From NCBI RefSeq assembly GCF_002127325.2, contig NC_035447.2, positions 29,447,249 through 29,511,248 of the forward strand: DNA of 64,000 nt, given 5' to 3'. Origin of the DNA: Helianthus annuus. Lineage: Eukaryota > Streptophyta > Magnoliopsida > Asterales > Asteraceae. Within the stretch, counting starts at the first letter, position 1. Each line of letters starts with the position of its first letter. Under the pieces are notes generated by a model. That model saw only the letters and a program-made list of their open reading frames with translations. It was not told where the DNA came from and ran no database searches. Both the position numbers and the translations under genes were made by a program. Below are positions 36,701 to 48,059 of this stretch, piece by piece.

Positions 36701-37061
36701 CACTATAAACATACAGATCACCTTTGAACTATGTATAGTGTTTAGTAACATAAAAATTCTAACCTAGCTCCCGTTGCGTTGGACCAAAGTCAGCTCGTTG
36801 TTTGGAAGGACCGGGCTTGGGTTCCTCCGATAAAATCACCACGCTAGGGCTACCAGAACTTTTTCGCCCTAAATTGTGTTTCGAAGTCCTACATATTTAA
36901 AAATAAAACAAACTAAGGTTGCCTCTTTCCAATAATCGGTTGAAGCAAAACCTACTTGGACATGACGGATAACAACAAACTAACCTGTTGTTTGAAGTCT
37001 GAATCTTCCGTAAACGTTTCAGCTTCAAAGACGATGACAATATTATGAACGAGTTCCTCAT
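30721..37061 (-). CDS. Giant Ulp1-protease-like protein of element B, 22 exons
   Basis: Exons (minus): 37061-36985, 36888-36764, 36651-36598, 36503-36462, 36386-36333, 36198-35423, 35335-35141, 35046-34776, 34681-34538, 34429-34217, 34083-33913, 33819-33556, 33465-33238, 33150-32980, 32914-32744, 32655-32551, 32467-32414, 32328-31947, 31841-31785, 31686-31506, 31432-31154, 31032-30721. Total 4326 nt, 1441 aa, no stop. Exons 6-7 encode a conserved N-terminal domain; exons 8-18 a long acidic/basic disordered linker; exons 20-22 a C48 (Ulp1/SENP) fold with His1296 (EHKHFYLLVF), Asp1313 (YVIDND) and Cys1378 (TTDCGIF). Ulp1 enzymes process or remove SUMO. The oxyanion Gln expected about six residues before Cys is Thr here, so activity is uncertain. 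MULE-borne ULP genes are a documented family. Confidence 0.82.
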
Positions 37062-38009
37062 CGGATTCTATGTTAGGGTTTGTGGGTAGTAGCTTTTCAA
37101 TGCCGTCGTATCGATTGTAAAGAAGATGAACAGGAATGGAGAAAGGATTAAAGACGAGAGAGAATCATGAACAGGAAGAGAGTTTGTTGGAGTAAAATGG
37201 AAAAGAAGAGAGTTTTTTTGAATTTGGGTGAACTTCTTTGATTAGACTGCTACTGCATGGCAGTCATTGCTGTCTTCCCAATGCTTTTTGATACCCAAAA
37301 TGCCCTTCGATGGTACAAGTTGGCAGTGTTTTTTATTTCTTTTTATTTTTATTAACACAATATAATCATGTCCCTTGATCATCTTAGATGTAACCTAATC
37401 AATGGTTCAGATGGGGTTTCCATAGTTTTCTCAAAAAGAAGGGGTTTACTATATAACCAAGCCCTATGTCCATATATGTAAATATTCCACTTACAAATAT
37501 GTTAATTAAACATTTACATGTTTAGTTTATAGAAATCGATGATCAATGTGAATGTGTACATATATGTAAGCATTCTACCTACGTGTATGTTATTTAAACA
37601 TTTACATATATGCATATAAATAGACTATCATTTTGAAAAATGTATGGTCATTATCAAGATTTACATATAAGTAAATAAAAGATTAATTGAAAAGATTCAG
37701 ATAGAAAATTTACATACATAACGTTCGATTCTTTAACATTAATGTGAAGAGATAGAAGACCAGATTAATCTTTAACACAGTGGTAAATTCTTAAAAATTG
37801 AAGAGAGGAGAGATGAGGAACTAACTAAATGCACAAAAAATGAAAGATATAATATATTAATTAATTAATAGGAGAGAGAAACAATTTAGTAGATTACTAT
37901 TATACCCTTTCTCATTTATTTTTAAATTTTAATATTTAAAAAAGAATGAATGGTTCACATTAGTTCTGCAAGTTCTGAAGCAAAATGGGTTCTGAAAAGA
38001 ACCCAACCC

Positions 38010-38029
38010 TATATATATATATATATATA
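38010..38029. repeat. (TA)n tract between element A and the next element
   Basis: Pure TA dinucleotides lie exactly between the right end of element A and the left end of the 38030-38422 element. Confidence 0.9.
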
Positions 38030-38422
38030 GGGGAAGGTTCTATGCAGAACACAAAATATTGCAAGAACACGCAGAACACAAGAAATCACCTATTTTTTCA
38101 ATCCTAAAAACCTAAAAAGTAAATGAAAATGTTATAAATGTAAGACTTATTGTTTCTTACACTATTCAAAACAAAATATGAAAAAAATTCACTTTTTGTA
38201 TAACCTACACATATGTAGGTTTATGTGTAGGTTAAATTACCAAGATGTATGTAAGTTACGTGTAGGTAAAAATAATATGGTTTTTTATGAATATATAATA
38301 TACATATGAATGTAAGAAACATAAAATTTAAAAAAACATGAAACCTAAATCACAAAATTTAGTGTTTTAGAGTTGTTCTTTTTGTTCTCGCAATATTTAG
38401 TGTTCTGTAATGATCCTCATCC
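38030..38422. mobile_element. Short (TA)n-flanked TIR element
   Basis: GGGGAAGGTTCTATGCAGAA at the left and GGATGAGGATCATTACAGAA (other strand) at the right continue into CAC-AAATATTGC-AGAACA, giving terminal inverted repeats of about 40 bp. (TA)n lies on both sides. The interior has ACCTACACATATGTAGGT palindromes. Non-coding, 393 bp. Confidence 0.8.
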
Positions 38423-38720
38423 TATATATATATATATATATATATAGGTAAAGAGTATGGTACAAATATGGTTATCCTACATTATATACGCTATATTGTG
38501 AGCCGTACACGTGTCCTGATTCATTTCGGTTTAATAAGGTTAAATCAGACAATTAACCTAATCACCAGAGGGCAAATTCGTCTCTTCATTCATTCAGCGA
38601 GAAGTTCGTTACACTGATATCCCGGTAATTATTATTCAAATCCGTTTCAAATTTTCCATAATTCACAATTTGCAGTTTTCGTTCTTACGTGTTAGGGTTT
38701 CATTCAATTTGTCTATTTCG

Positions 38721-41700
38721 ATGGATCCACAGAGTAGCACTGGACGAACAGAAGTTGATTTTGAAGAAAATCGACCGATCGGTGATCATGCTCAATTATC
38801 TGCTTATCAGAGAGTTTCGATTGAGGATGTTTTAAATCCGCGACCTGCAAATCCAATTCCAGTTCCAATTTCAAGTTCAAGTGCTGCAAACGAGTTTTCT
38901 ATTGGTAATTATGTTAATTCAGATATCTAAATTGTTCGTATAATTGTTTTTTGTTTAATCGTAGCATTGTTGTAGCTGTTTTTGTAGTTTGAATGTTTTG
39001 ATTACACTTTTGTATTTTTGAAAAGCAACATGTATAACTTCGCATGTTATTACTCTTACAATTCGCATTTGATTTTTTTTTTTTGCAATTTCGCATGTTA
39101 CTATGTAATAAATCGCATATGTAATTCAGATTAATCAATATCATCATTTCGCATGTTTTTTATCAGACAATTCGCATGTGGTTTATATGACGTTTTATGT
39201 TTTTTATTTTTGATTCATGTAGATGAAAGGGTTTACACTCCGGAAGTTCAGGCATCAGCTACACCTCTTGTTGGAATGCAATTTATCTCTATTGAACAAG
39301 TATATGCGTTTTATCAATCATATGCTAAGTTAGCTGGTTTTTCTATTCGGAAAGGTGGTGAAGTATGCAGTGGTGGTATAATCAAAACTAAGTATTTTGT
39401 TTGTTCTAAAGAGGGACATAAGCCTCTGTGTATTGATGATCATTCGAAGTCAAAAAAGCAATTCAAAACAAGGAACAGGGGGACTATTAGGACCGGATGC
39501 AAAGCTCAACTTATGATTTGCACTATGGATGGTAGATTATATACAGTAAAGAGATTTGTTGATGGTCATAATCATAAGTTTGTATGTCAAAATGACATTC
39601 ACATGCTCCCAGCTTACAGACAATTGTCAGATGTCCAGGAGGAGATGGTATGGGAACTAGGCACTTTAAACCTTGGTCCTGTCAAAGCTTTCCATATAAT
39701 GAGGAAACGTTATGGTGGTTTCAAGAACATTGGTGCTACGGTTGATGATTGCAAAAATTTTAGGAAGCGAATAAACAGCTATATAGGAGAGTATGACGCT
39801 GACATGGTAATAAATAGGATGTCTGACAAAAAAAAATATTTAGCTGATTTTTCGTTTGAATACTCTGTTGATGATGGCAGACGGTTAACTGGTTTGTTCT
39901 GGGCTGATGGTTTATGCAAACTTAACTATATGGAATTTGGCGATGTGATATCGTTCGATGCAACCTTCAAGACAAACAGGTAATTGTTTCAAAGACAAAC
40001 ATGTTTTGTTACTGATTTTCGCATGTTTGTTTGATAATGAGTGTTCAATATCGCATGTGTAGACAACAGAGTGGTGTTGAATATATCGCATGCCTTTAAC
40101 CTGGTTTCGCATATGATTTTTAGTAATTCGCATATAATAAACGTGATTTCGCATGTGTTGTTCAGGTACAAGATGGTGTTTGTTCCGTTCACAGGCATTG
40201 ACAACCACTATCGTAATGTAACACTCTCAGCTGGGTTGTTGGCATCAGAGAGTATTGAATCATATAAATGGCTTCTGAATTCATTTTTGAAGTCATTTGG
40301 TCGGCAGCCTAATGTTGTAGTGATGGATCAAGACCCTGCTATGAAACAGGCTATTGAGGAGGTTTTCCCTATTAGCAGACACAGATTGTGTATGTGGCAC
40401 ATAATGAAAAAAGTGGCAGATAAGGTATAGCATGCAATATTTTTGTGTTTTGTTGGTGATATTTCTTATTATTATAGTTTTTTTGTAATAGACTGATACA
40501 AAATGCATTTATTGTTAAAGGTTGGACACGAGTTGTGCAATAATGATGAGTTTAAAAGGAGGATGTGCGACATTGTTTGGACTGATTCGATTGAGCCCGA
40601 AGAATTCGAGAGACAATGGAAGTTAGTGATGATTGAGTTCGGTCTTACTGAAAACAAATGGATTGATGATATGTTTGGGATGAGATCCATGTGGATTCCG
40701 GCTTTTTACTGGCACGAGCCAATGTCAGGTCTTATGAGAACAACTTCAAGATCAGAGAGTGAGAACCATTTTTTTTGTCAGGTTGCTAATTCACAACTCA
40801 TACTTGTAGAGTTTATGAATCATTTTGATGGTGCAATGGATGTACAAAGGTTCAATCATTGAAAAATTGATCATATTTCAAGATATACTGAGCCAATTGA
40901 TTGGAGTCAAACTACATTGGAAAAAGATACTGTTAAGATCTACACCAGGTCTATATTTTTTTATCAACAATTAGAGATACATGGAACAATTTCCGAATGT
41001 TTGCCGATGGACATCAAAGTTGAAGGTCCACGTATCATAATATTGTTGAAGGACTTTAAAGCACATGGAGATGGTTTATTGGAGGTATTTTACATGTTTT
41101 TTAAATATGCGAATTTGTTACATTACATATGCGATTTTAGTTTATTTATTTTACATAATTTTTTAGACATGCGAAATTGTTATGTTACACATGCGATATT
41201 AATTTTATTCACTTGCATGATTGTTTAGACATGCGAAATTGTTATATTTATACTTGCGATTTTAAATTTTATTATTTTTTTATTTGGTTATTTGATAGGT
41301 GTGGTTCAAGAATCTTGAAAATGATGTAACTGCACAGTGTAGCTGTTTGCGTTTTGAGCAGTATGGGCTGCTATGCAAACACATATATTTTCTTTTCAAG
41401 ATGTTTGGTGTTAAAGAAATTCCAAACAAATATGTTACGAAGAGATGGACGAAGGATGTGGTGCCCAATGAGTTAAATGTGAAGTACAATCTAAATATTG
41501 GTGGTAAGGATGTGCAACACAAGGCTAAACGGATTGCTCGTGAAATCATCCACACAGGGGAGTATTTGGTTAGCAATTTGATTTCCGACCTTGATCAACT
41601 TGTCTTAGTGAGGGATCAACTGATGTAGCTTAAAGAGAGAGTTGATCAGAGTCGCATAACCAAGCAACTTGATCCAAAATTTGACTGATTTTCAAAGTTG

Positions 41701-42096
41701 ATTGGTTATCAACAACCAGTAACTAATGCTCCCCCTACTGTTCGTGTGCCGGCTGGTATAAGAAACAAAGGCCGCAGCTCGCATAGAAGGATTAAATCTA
41801 AGAAGGAACAAATGATCAGCTGCAAAGGGAAAAGGTCAAGGACATGTAGCGTATGCAATGAAAAAGGTCATGACATTCGGACTTGCGGCGAGCTTAAAGC
41901 CAAACAACAAGGTAAACAAGGAAAAAAGAAGATGAAGGGTGTCCAAATTGAAGATGGTGTGAGAGACAAAGACAATGAGGGTGAAGACAACGAAGAGGAA
42001 GATGACTTTGAAGATTACAGTAGTGATGATGATGGATCTGAAGAAGAAGATCAGTGGGAAGAGGTGTCTGGAGATGAAGATGACGAGGATGAGTAA
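38721..42096 (+). pseudogene. FAR1-type MULE transposase of element C, three premature stops
   Basis: Exons 38721-38904, 39223-39979, 40166-40424, 40521-41084 and 41299-42096 join in frame. Splice positions in the DDE region match the element B gene, including a 259-nt exon of equal length. Features: FAR1 DNA-binding region (GCKAQLMICT, HNHKF), DDE residues in SFDATFKTNR, VMDQDPAMK and SRSESENH, SWIM finger CSCLRFEQYGLLCKH, zinc knuckle CSVCNEKGHDIRTC and a strongly acidic tail. In-frame stops at 40860 (TGA where CGA fits), 41626 (TAG where CAG fits) and 41686 (TGA) break it; the first two fit C-to-T change at methylated sites. The reading frame is otherwise clean, so inactivation looks recent. 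It could move only if a related transposase were supplied elsewhere. Confidence 0.88.
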
Positions 42097-43375
42097 TGTT
42101 TTTTTAACTGTAAATGCGAATTTATACGAAACACATGCGATTTTATATTCATTTGTGTATATCATTTTTCACATGCGATTTTAGTAGTATAAACTTGCGA
42201 TTTTATATGCATAAGTTTATAATTAGTTTATATCATTTTTCACATGCGATTTCTCTTTTAATACATGATATTTTGAATTATAATAAAGCATAAGATTTGT
42301 TCAAAGATCTCTAATTCATTCATGCGATTTTAAATTATAATAAAGCATAAGATTTGTTCAAAACATATATCGAAAATACAAAATAGTTGTTATTGTCAAA
42401 CACAACTACAACCATAAAACGATTAAACAGAAATTTAGTTACTTGAAGCAAAGATTTTGTCACGTTCATTAGAGCTGAACTCCATCTTCTCCTTCACAGT
42501 GTTTAGAGCATCTGTCAGGAAATAGAAGGCTAAGTCATCAGCTCGAGATTGCTCTTTTATGTGATCCAAAGCTTTGTCTCTGAAGCTTGTTGGTGGTTCT
42601 TGAAGTAGCTTTTCCCATACTGCTTGATTGTTCTTGATTTGTTCAAGGATTTTGCCCTGCACATCAAGAACCAGATGAGAAGAGGTGACATCAGTGCTTA
42701 TTTCTGTCAACGTGCGAGTTGACAATAGCTCTTTGATTGCAATGTTTTTGATTTTTTCTATATCTTCAGATGCCATTTTTGTTTGGTCTGTGTTTTTGTG
42801 TGTGTTTTATTTGGTCTTCTATGTCTTAATATGGAAGGTAGTTATCAAGGTTTTTTATATTAATATAATAAATTTATTATATAGGTAGGGTGGTAAGTTT
42901 AGTAGTATTTATTGTAAAATTCATCATTACATGTCAAATTATAGTCACATCGTTAATAAATTAAGGTTTTTTTATATAAAATAATATTATTTTTAGTTTT
43001 TAGTTTTTTTTTTGCATTTTTATTACAAAGTATTTTTAAAATTTTTTTTTGCAGTGTTCTTTATTCAAAATCGCACTTGATTCGAAACAAATTCGCAAAC
43101 TGTAAGAAACCAAACATTTAAATATCCTTTTTCATGATATCGCATGTGTAAATTATCTGAAATCGCACACTATATGAAGAGTTTTTTGAAAAGTTTTGAA
43201 ATAGCATTTGCATTATCATGAATTCGCAAACTATATGAAATCTCATAGAATACGTAACTTTTTACTGATATCGCATGTGCATCCTATGAATTCGCAAACT
43301 ATATGAAATGTCAAAGAATTCTTTTTTTTACTGAATTCGCATTTGCATTGTCGACGTTTTCGCACATGATTTGAC
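38905..43375. repeat. TCGCAT/ATGCGA word array in non-coding parts of element C
   Basis: The core TCGCA(T) occurs six times in intron 1 (39034-39175), six in intron 2 (40018-40152), six in intron 4 as ATGCGA/TTGCGA (41107-41257), six downstream of the stop as ATGCGA (42114-42325), and about nine as TCGCA in the right arm (43070-43365). Intron 3 has none and exons are nearly free of it. Orientation is uniform within each block but switches between blocks. Confidence 0.85.
42435..42776 (-). CDS. 113-aa protein of unknown function carried by element C
   Basis: Single exon, ATG at 42776, stop at 42435-42437. No family recognised. Predicted mostly helical and charged: SEDIEKIKNIAIKELL, then VLDVQGKILEQIKNNQAVWE, then HIKEQSRADDLAFYFLTDAL, suggesting coiled-coil or oligomerising helices. 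There is no zinc motif, unlike the 155-aa protein of element B. An AT-rich TATA-like stretch lies at about 42850. It is convergent with the transposase pseudogene and still open although the transposase has three stops. It could be an accessory transposition factor or a captured gene fragment; neither is shown. Confidence 0.6.
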   Translation of the reverse strand: MASEDIEKIKNIAIKELLSTRTLTEISTDVTSSHLVLDVQGKILEQIKNNQAVWEKLLQEPPTSFRDKALDHIKEQSRADDLAFYFLTDALNTVKEKMEFSSNERDKIFASSN

Positions 43376-43754
43376 ATTCTGCATCATCATCTTCTTCGAT
43401 AGTCAGTCCATCCAGAATTTTTAAATTCATCAGAAGTTTATTTTCTCATAAGAATTTGGTGAATAGGAATCGATCGATTTGGTGAATAGGAATCGATCGA
43501 TTTTTGGTTAATTGTTATAATTTCGTTCTTGGTTTTGATTTAGGATCTTACGTTATGATTTTTGAGGTTTTGTTTGCCGTTTATCAGGTGTTTTGATCTT
43601 AAATTTGACTATTTTAACCTTGGCGGTTTCTTTTTTATTAATCCTATGTTGATAAATTTAATAGAAAAACGCGCTGTTTAAGAAAGATGATCCGACGGTT
43701 GTGGATGAAGCGTACATAATGTACGATTAGGTTATTTGTATGATAATCGGCCTC

Positions 43755-43758
<4 letters not shown>

Positions 43759-43794
<36 letters not shown>
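43759..43794. repeat. (TA)n between element C and the next MITE
   Basis: About 18 TA units separate the right end of element C from GGGAGAAGATCATGCGAGA at 43795. Confidence 0.9.
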
Positions 43795-43797
<3 letters not shown>

Positions 43798-44331
43798 AGA
43801 AGATCATGCGAGAACCACCTCTTATTGTGAGAACCGCGAGAACCAATGTGAACACACAAAAATGCCTAAAAATAGCTAAAAATCATACAAGAATTTTTTT
43901 TTTGAATTTTTTAATATTTTTTATAAAAAATCGCTACTTTTCGAAGCCAAAACAAATTTTTTTTTAATTTTTTTTTTTTGCTTCTAAAAGTAGCGATTTT
44001 AACATGAAAAATATTAAAAAATTCAAAAAAAAAATTTAGATTTTTTTTTAGATTTTTTGAGGTTTAGTTTTTAGCATTTTAGCTTCGGGGGGGGGGGGGG
44101 TTTAGGTTTTTGGGAGGTGGGGGAGGGGGGTTTAGGTTTTTTTTTTTTTTTTTTTTGGGGGGGGGGGGTGGGGTTAGGTTTTTTTTAGCATTTAGCTTTG
44201 GGGGAGAGGGGGTTAGGTTTTTTTTTTTTTTGGGGGGGGGGGGGTGGGTGGGGGTTAGGTTTTTTTAGGTTGTGTTCATATTGGTTCTCAAGGTTCTCAC
44301 AATAAGGGTGGTTCTCGCATGAGCCCCTCCC
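43795..44331. mobile_element. (TA)n-flanked MITE with G-run interior
   Basis: Left GGGAGAAGATCATGCGAGAA and right (other strand) GGGAGGGGCTCATGCGAGAA continue through CCACC-CTTATTGTGAGAACC to GAGAACCAAT-TGAACACA, giving inverted repeats of about 60 bp. The interior has a hairpin around AAATCGCTACTTTTCG, then long G runs alternating with TTTAGGTTTTT. It shares this interior with the elements at 23179 and 53223. Confidence 0.85.
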
Positions 44332-44333
44332 TA

Positions 44334-45700
<1,367 letters not shown>

Positions 45701-45774
45701 TTCATTATGTTATTTTCTAATTCGGTACTTATATATTCTAAGTTTTATAACGCAACTTTATTAAAAAAATAGAT

Positions 45775-46042
45775 TTTTGAGCCTCCGGAGGGTTTGGGCT
45801 CTGAGCCGTTGCCCACCCCGCACCCCCTCCGGACCAGCCCAGGAAAACAGTGTCTTACTTATATGTATAGATTTCAGTTATCGGGTTATGGGAAGCATAC
45901 CATAAGATATTAAAATTTCAATCATAGGTTGATTTTAAATACATTGAATAGGATTCAATTGTTTCATAGACAATACCGAAAATGACATTTGTGTATAGAT
46001 TTTGACAGTTTTTTATGCACATGTAACTATGTAAGTTGTTTA
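45775..46042. other. Short intergenic stretch with CCTCCGGAGG hairpin
   Basis: GAGCCTCCGGAGGGTTTGGG and CACCCCCTCCGGACCAGCCC can pair (45780-45842). Nothing else is recognised before the MITE. Confidence 0.4.
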
Positions 46043-46373
46043 GGGTGTTCGGGGCGCCTGCGGGGAGGGGTGCGGTGAGTGTACTCCCCGACCGGGAACA
46101 CCGCCGCTGACCCCTCGGTGACCCAAATCGGGAAGTGGGGAGCGGGGAGGGTTCACCGTGTGAAAGATGGAAGCTTTTGCTTTCTTTTTGGGAGGATGAA
46201 GAACAAAGATATTTATATAAAAAAAAAAAAAATAAAACCAAGTCCTCCAAGAGAGGAGTGCCGCCATCAAATTAAGGGTGTGGAGGAGTTAAGTGGGGAG
46301 TTAACGTGGCGCGTGCTGATTGGCTGTGGGTAAGAGAGGTCACTCCCCACTTAGAGGAGTGTCCCTTACACAC
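46043..46373. mobile_element. PIF/Harbinger MITE (TSD TTA), related to the element at 58226
   Basis: TTA flanks both ends (46040-46042 and 46374-46376). It starts GGGTGTTCGGGGCGCC, has an internal GAGGAGTGCCGCCATCAAAT and a terminal block (GTAAGAGAGG-CACTCC, GGAGTG-CC) that closely match the 1352-bp element at 58226-59577. This suggests the MITE is its internally deleted derivative. No coding capacity. Confidence 0.8.
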
Positions 46374-46539
46374 TTAGAAAAGTTATTTGAGGACAAATCA
46401 AACGATGTAGTGAAAGTTAATAGAATCTTAGATTGTCTATAAAATTGAGTCAATTTGATATCAAACTAACCAATAAAAATGTTTCACATAGTCAATTTTA
46501 AGAAATGTTGATATCGTAATTTCATTTCAATACTATAAA

Positions 46540-47606
46540 TCTATACTATATAATAAAAGAAACCAATTTTGGAACACTTGTCATCATATTAGGCCATGTA
46601 TCTTATGGATAATTAATTATTATTTTAGTTTAATTAATCTCTTTTAATTAATTATAGATAACCCTTCTATTAAATATATATTATTTAGTTTAATTTCTTA
46701 TAGATAATTATTATTTAATTTAATTTTAATTAAATCTCTTCTAGAAAAAAAAATCATAATTATTTATTAACAATGTGTATTTGTAACAGAAGACAGTATT
46801 ATGAAATTGCATCATTTGTGAGTTGAATGGCTCATAGCTCCATTATTTGAACTTGTATGGCATTTTAATGTTTAACAAAGGGGATATCGTAGCATTTAAC
46901 TCAACCAAAGAGTAAAATCACCGGGGTAACCCTTTACCCAAAAAAAAAAACTCAACCAAAGAGTCTACACAAGCAAACATGTAAAAAGTATATTGAAACG
47001 ATCACAATTTTCGAACCTTAAACCAAAATTAACTAGGTTCTTAATTTGTTTGTCATATTATTATAACTAAATATATAACTTGATTGTTATTACTAACCAC
47101 CTATAGTGTTTGTTTATTTTTTAAAAATTAGAGATTAAATTCAAAATTTTGATAAATCAAAGGGATCATCCATATACTTTACTCAATATATTTTTCATAA
47201 TTTATTACTATCTAACTTTAATATATATAAAACAAAATGTTGCAATACGTCGCTAAAATCAAGCTAAAAATCTAATAATTATGTAAATATTTTTTGGATT
47301 CAAATTATTTTCGGTAATGTGTGAATTATAATTGTAACTTTTTATTTCTCATTAAATATAATGTAATACGTAAATACAATAATAAGTATTATATAATATA
47401 ATATAATATATTTATTTTTGTATCATTTTCAAAGATTAGATGTTTCTTTGATGAATTTTATAATAGTAACATACATCATCTTTATATTAACTCATTTATG
47501 TCAATTTGGTATATAAACGTCTCCATCTTTGGTTTGCATTTACAAGAAATATTTATTATATAGTTTAAATTGTTCAACACGTGTGTTACACGGGGAACTA
47601 ACCTAG
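46540..47606 (+). mobile_element. Non-autonomous Helitron
   Basis: Starts TCTATACTATATAATAAAAG after an A and ends ...CACGTGTGTTACACGGGG-AACTAACCTAG before a T. This gives the 5' TC, the subterminal 3' hairpin, the CTAG terminus and the A|T insertion site expected for Helitrons. 1067 bp, AT-rich, no Rep/helicase coding. Confidence 0.8.
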
Positions 47607-47639
47607 TTAGTAACTATATATGAATGTAGGGGTGTACCT

Positions 47640-48059
47640 AATGTTTGGAGAGTTTTTCAAAAATATTTTGACTATTTTTACTTTTAGTCCTAAAGTATTT
47701 GATATATTACTTTTCACCCAAACTATTTGAATTTTTACTTTTAGTCCAAAACTTTTCATCTTTTACGGTTTAACCTTATAATTTTTTTTACTTTCGACTT
47801 TGTTCTCCTATACTTTTCATCTTTCGCAAATTTTTCGTTTTACGCTTTGTTCTAAATTTTGCCAATTACCACGGCGTAAAGTGCGTGTGTGGTTTAACGT
47901 TTTTACGTCGCCTATTTTTATATGTCTTACATTTCGGTCTAATTGCTCCGTATTAACAAGTCGCAAATTCAGTGTTGATGGTCACTCGAGATGGTGTAAC
48001 CTTGATACTATTTTGCATGGTTTTACACCCCCACCGCAACGCGAGGTGCTTAATACTAG
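47640..48059 (+). mobile_element. Helitron 3'-end fragment
   Basis: Ends CACCGCAACGCGAGGTGCTT then AATACTAG before T at 48060, with a weak hairpin. The same 3' region (GTGTGTGGTTTAACGTTTTT, TTCGGTCTAATT-CTCCGTA) recurs at 54395-54620. The 5' end was not identified. The short ORF over it is not a gene. Confidence 0.65.

Larger units (their letters stand above)
25005..37464. mobile_element. Element B: 12.46-kb ULP-bearing MULE (Kaonashi/KIMULE-like)
   Basis: Flanked by an exact 9-bp direct repeat TATGTCCAT (24996-25004 and 37465-37473), the Mutator target-site length. Ends are weak inverted repeats (AGGATAATGCTTGG-GAAAAACCCC against GGGCTTGG-AGTAAACCCC, then CTT-TT-AGAAA). Removing B restores a copy of element A's own internal repeat, which confirms the boundaries. 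It carries a FAR1-type transposase (25318-28575, +), a 155-aa ORF (29603-30070, -) and a 1441-aa ULP-like gene (30721-37061, -). MULEs with captured Ulp1-like genes are a known plant lineage. Here all three genes read open. Confidence 0.88.
22796..38009. mobile_element. MULE-like element A (host of element B), non-autonomous
   Basis: Left end GGGGTCAAGATCATTTCAGA and right end (other strand) GGGTTGGGTTCTTTTCAGA share TTTCAGAAC then TTCAGAACTTGCAGAACT then GACCATT-AAT, forming imperfect terminal inverted repeats. Without element B and the MITE at 23179-23864 it is about 2 kb. Its interior repeats TTTACATATATGTAAA-like words and a ~75-bp unit (GATGATCAATG-GAA-TGT-CATATATGTAA). No target duplication could be fixed; the right end abuts (TA)n. 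It has no coding sequence of its own. Confidence 0.6.
38446..43755. mobile_element. Element C: 5.3-kb FAR1-type MULE in (TA)n
   Basis: The terminal inverted repeats align over about 60 bp: left AGGTAAAGAGTATGGTACAA and right (other strand) AGAGGCCGATTATCATACAA, continuing through ATCxTACATTATxTACGCT and AxCCGT. (TA)n flanks both sides (38423-38445 and 43759-43794). It contains a broken transposase gene (+, 38721-42096) and a convergent intact 113-aa ORF (-, 42776-42435). The word TCGCAT or its complement fills the introns and 3' DNA. Confidence 0.85.

Noticed and set aside
40860..41688. Possible stop-codon readthrough or selenocysteine in the element C transposase
   Set aside because: Three separate stops of two types (TGA, TAG, TGA) at positions fitting C-to-T decay, with no readthrough context; a pseudogene is simpler.
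45918..46333. Proline/arginine-rich ORFs
   Set aside because: They overlap the GC-rich PIF MITE on both strands; not genes.
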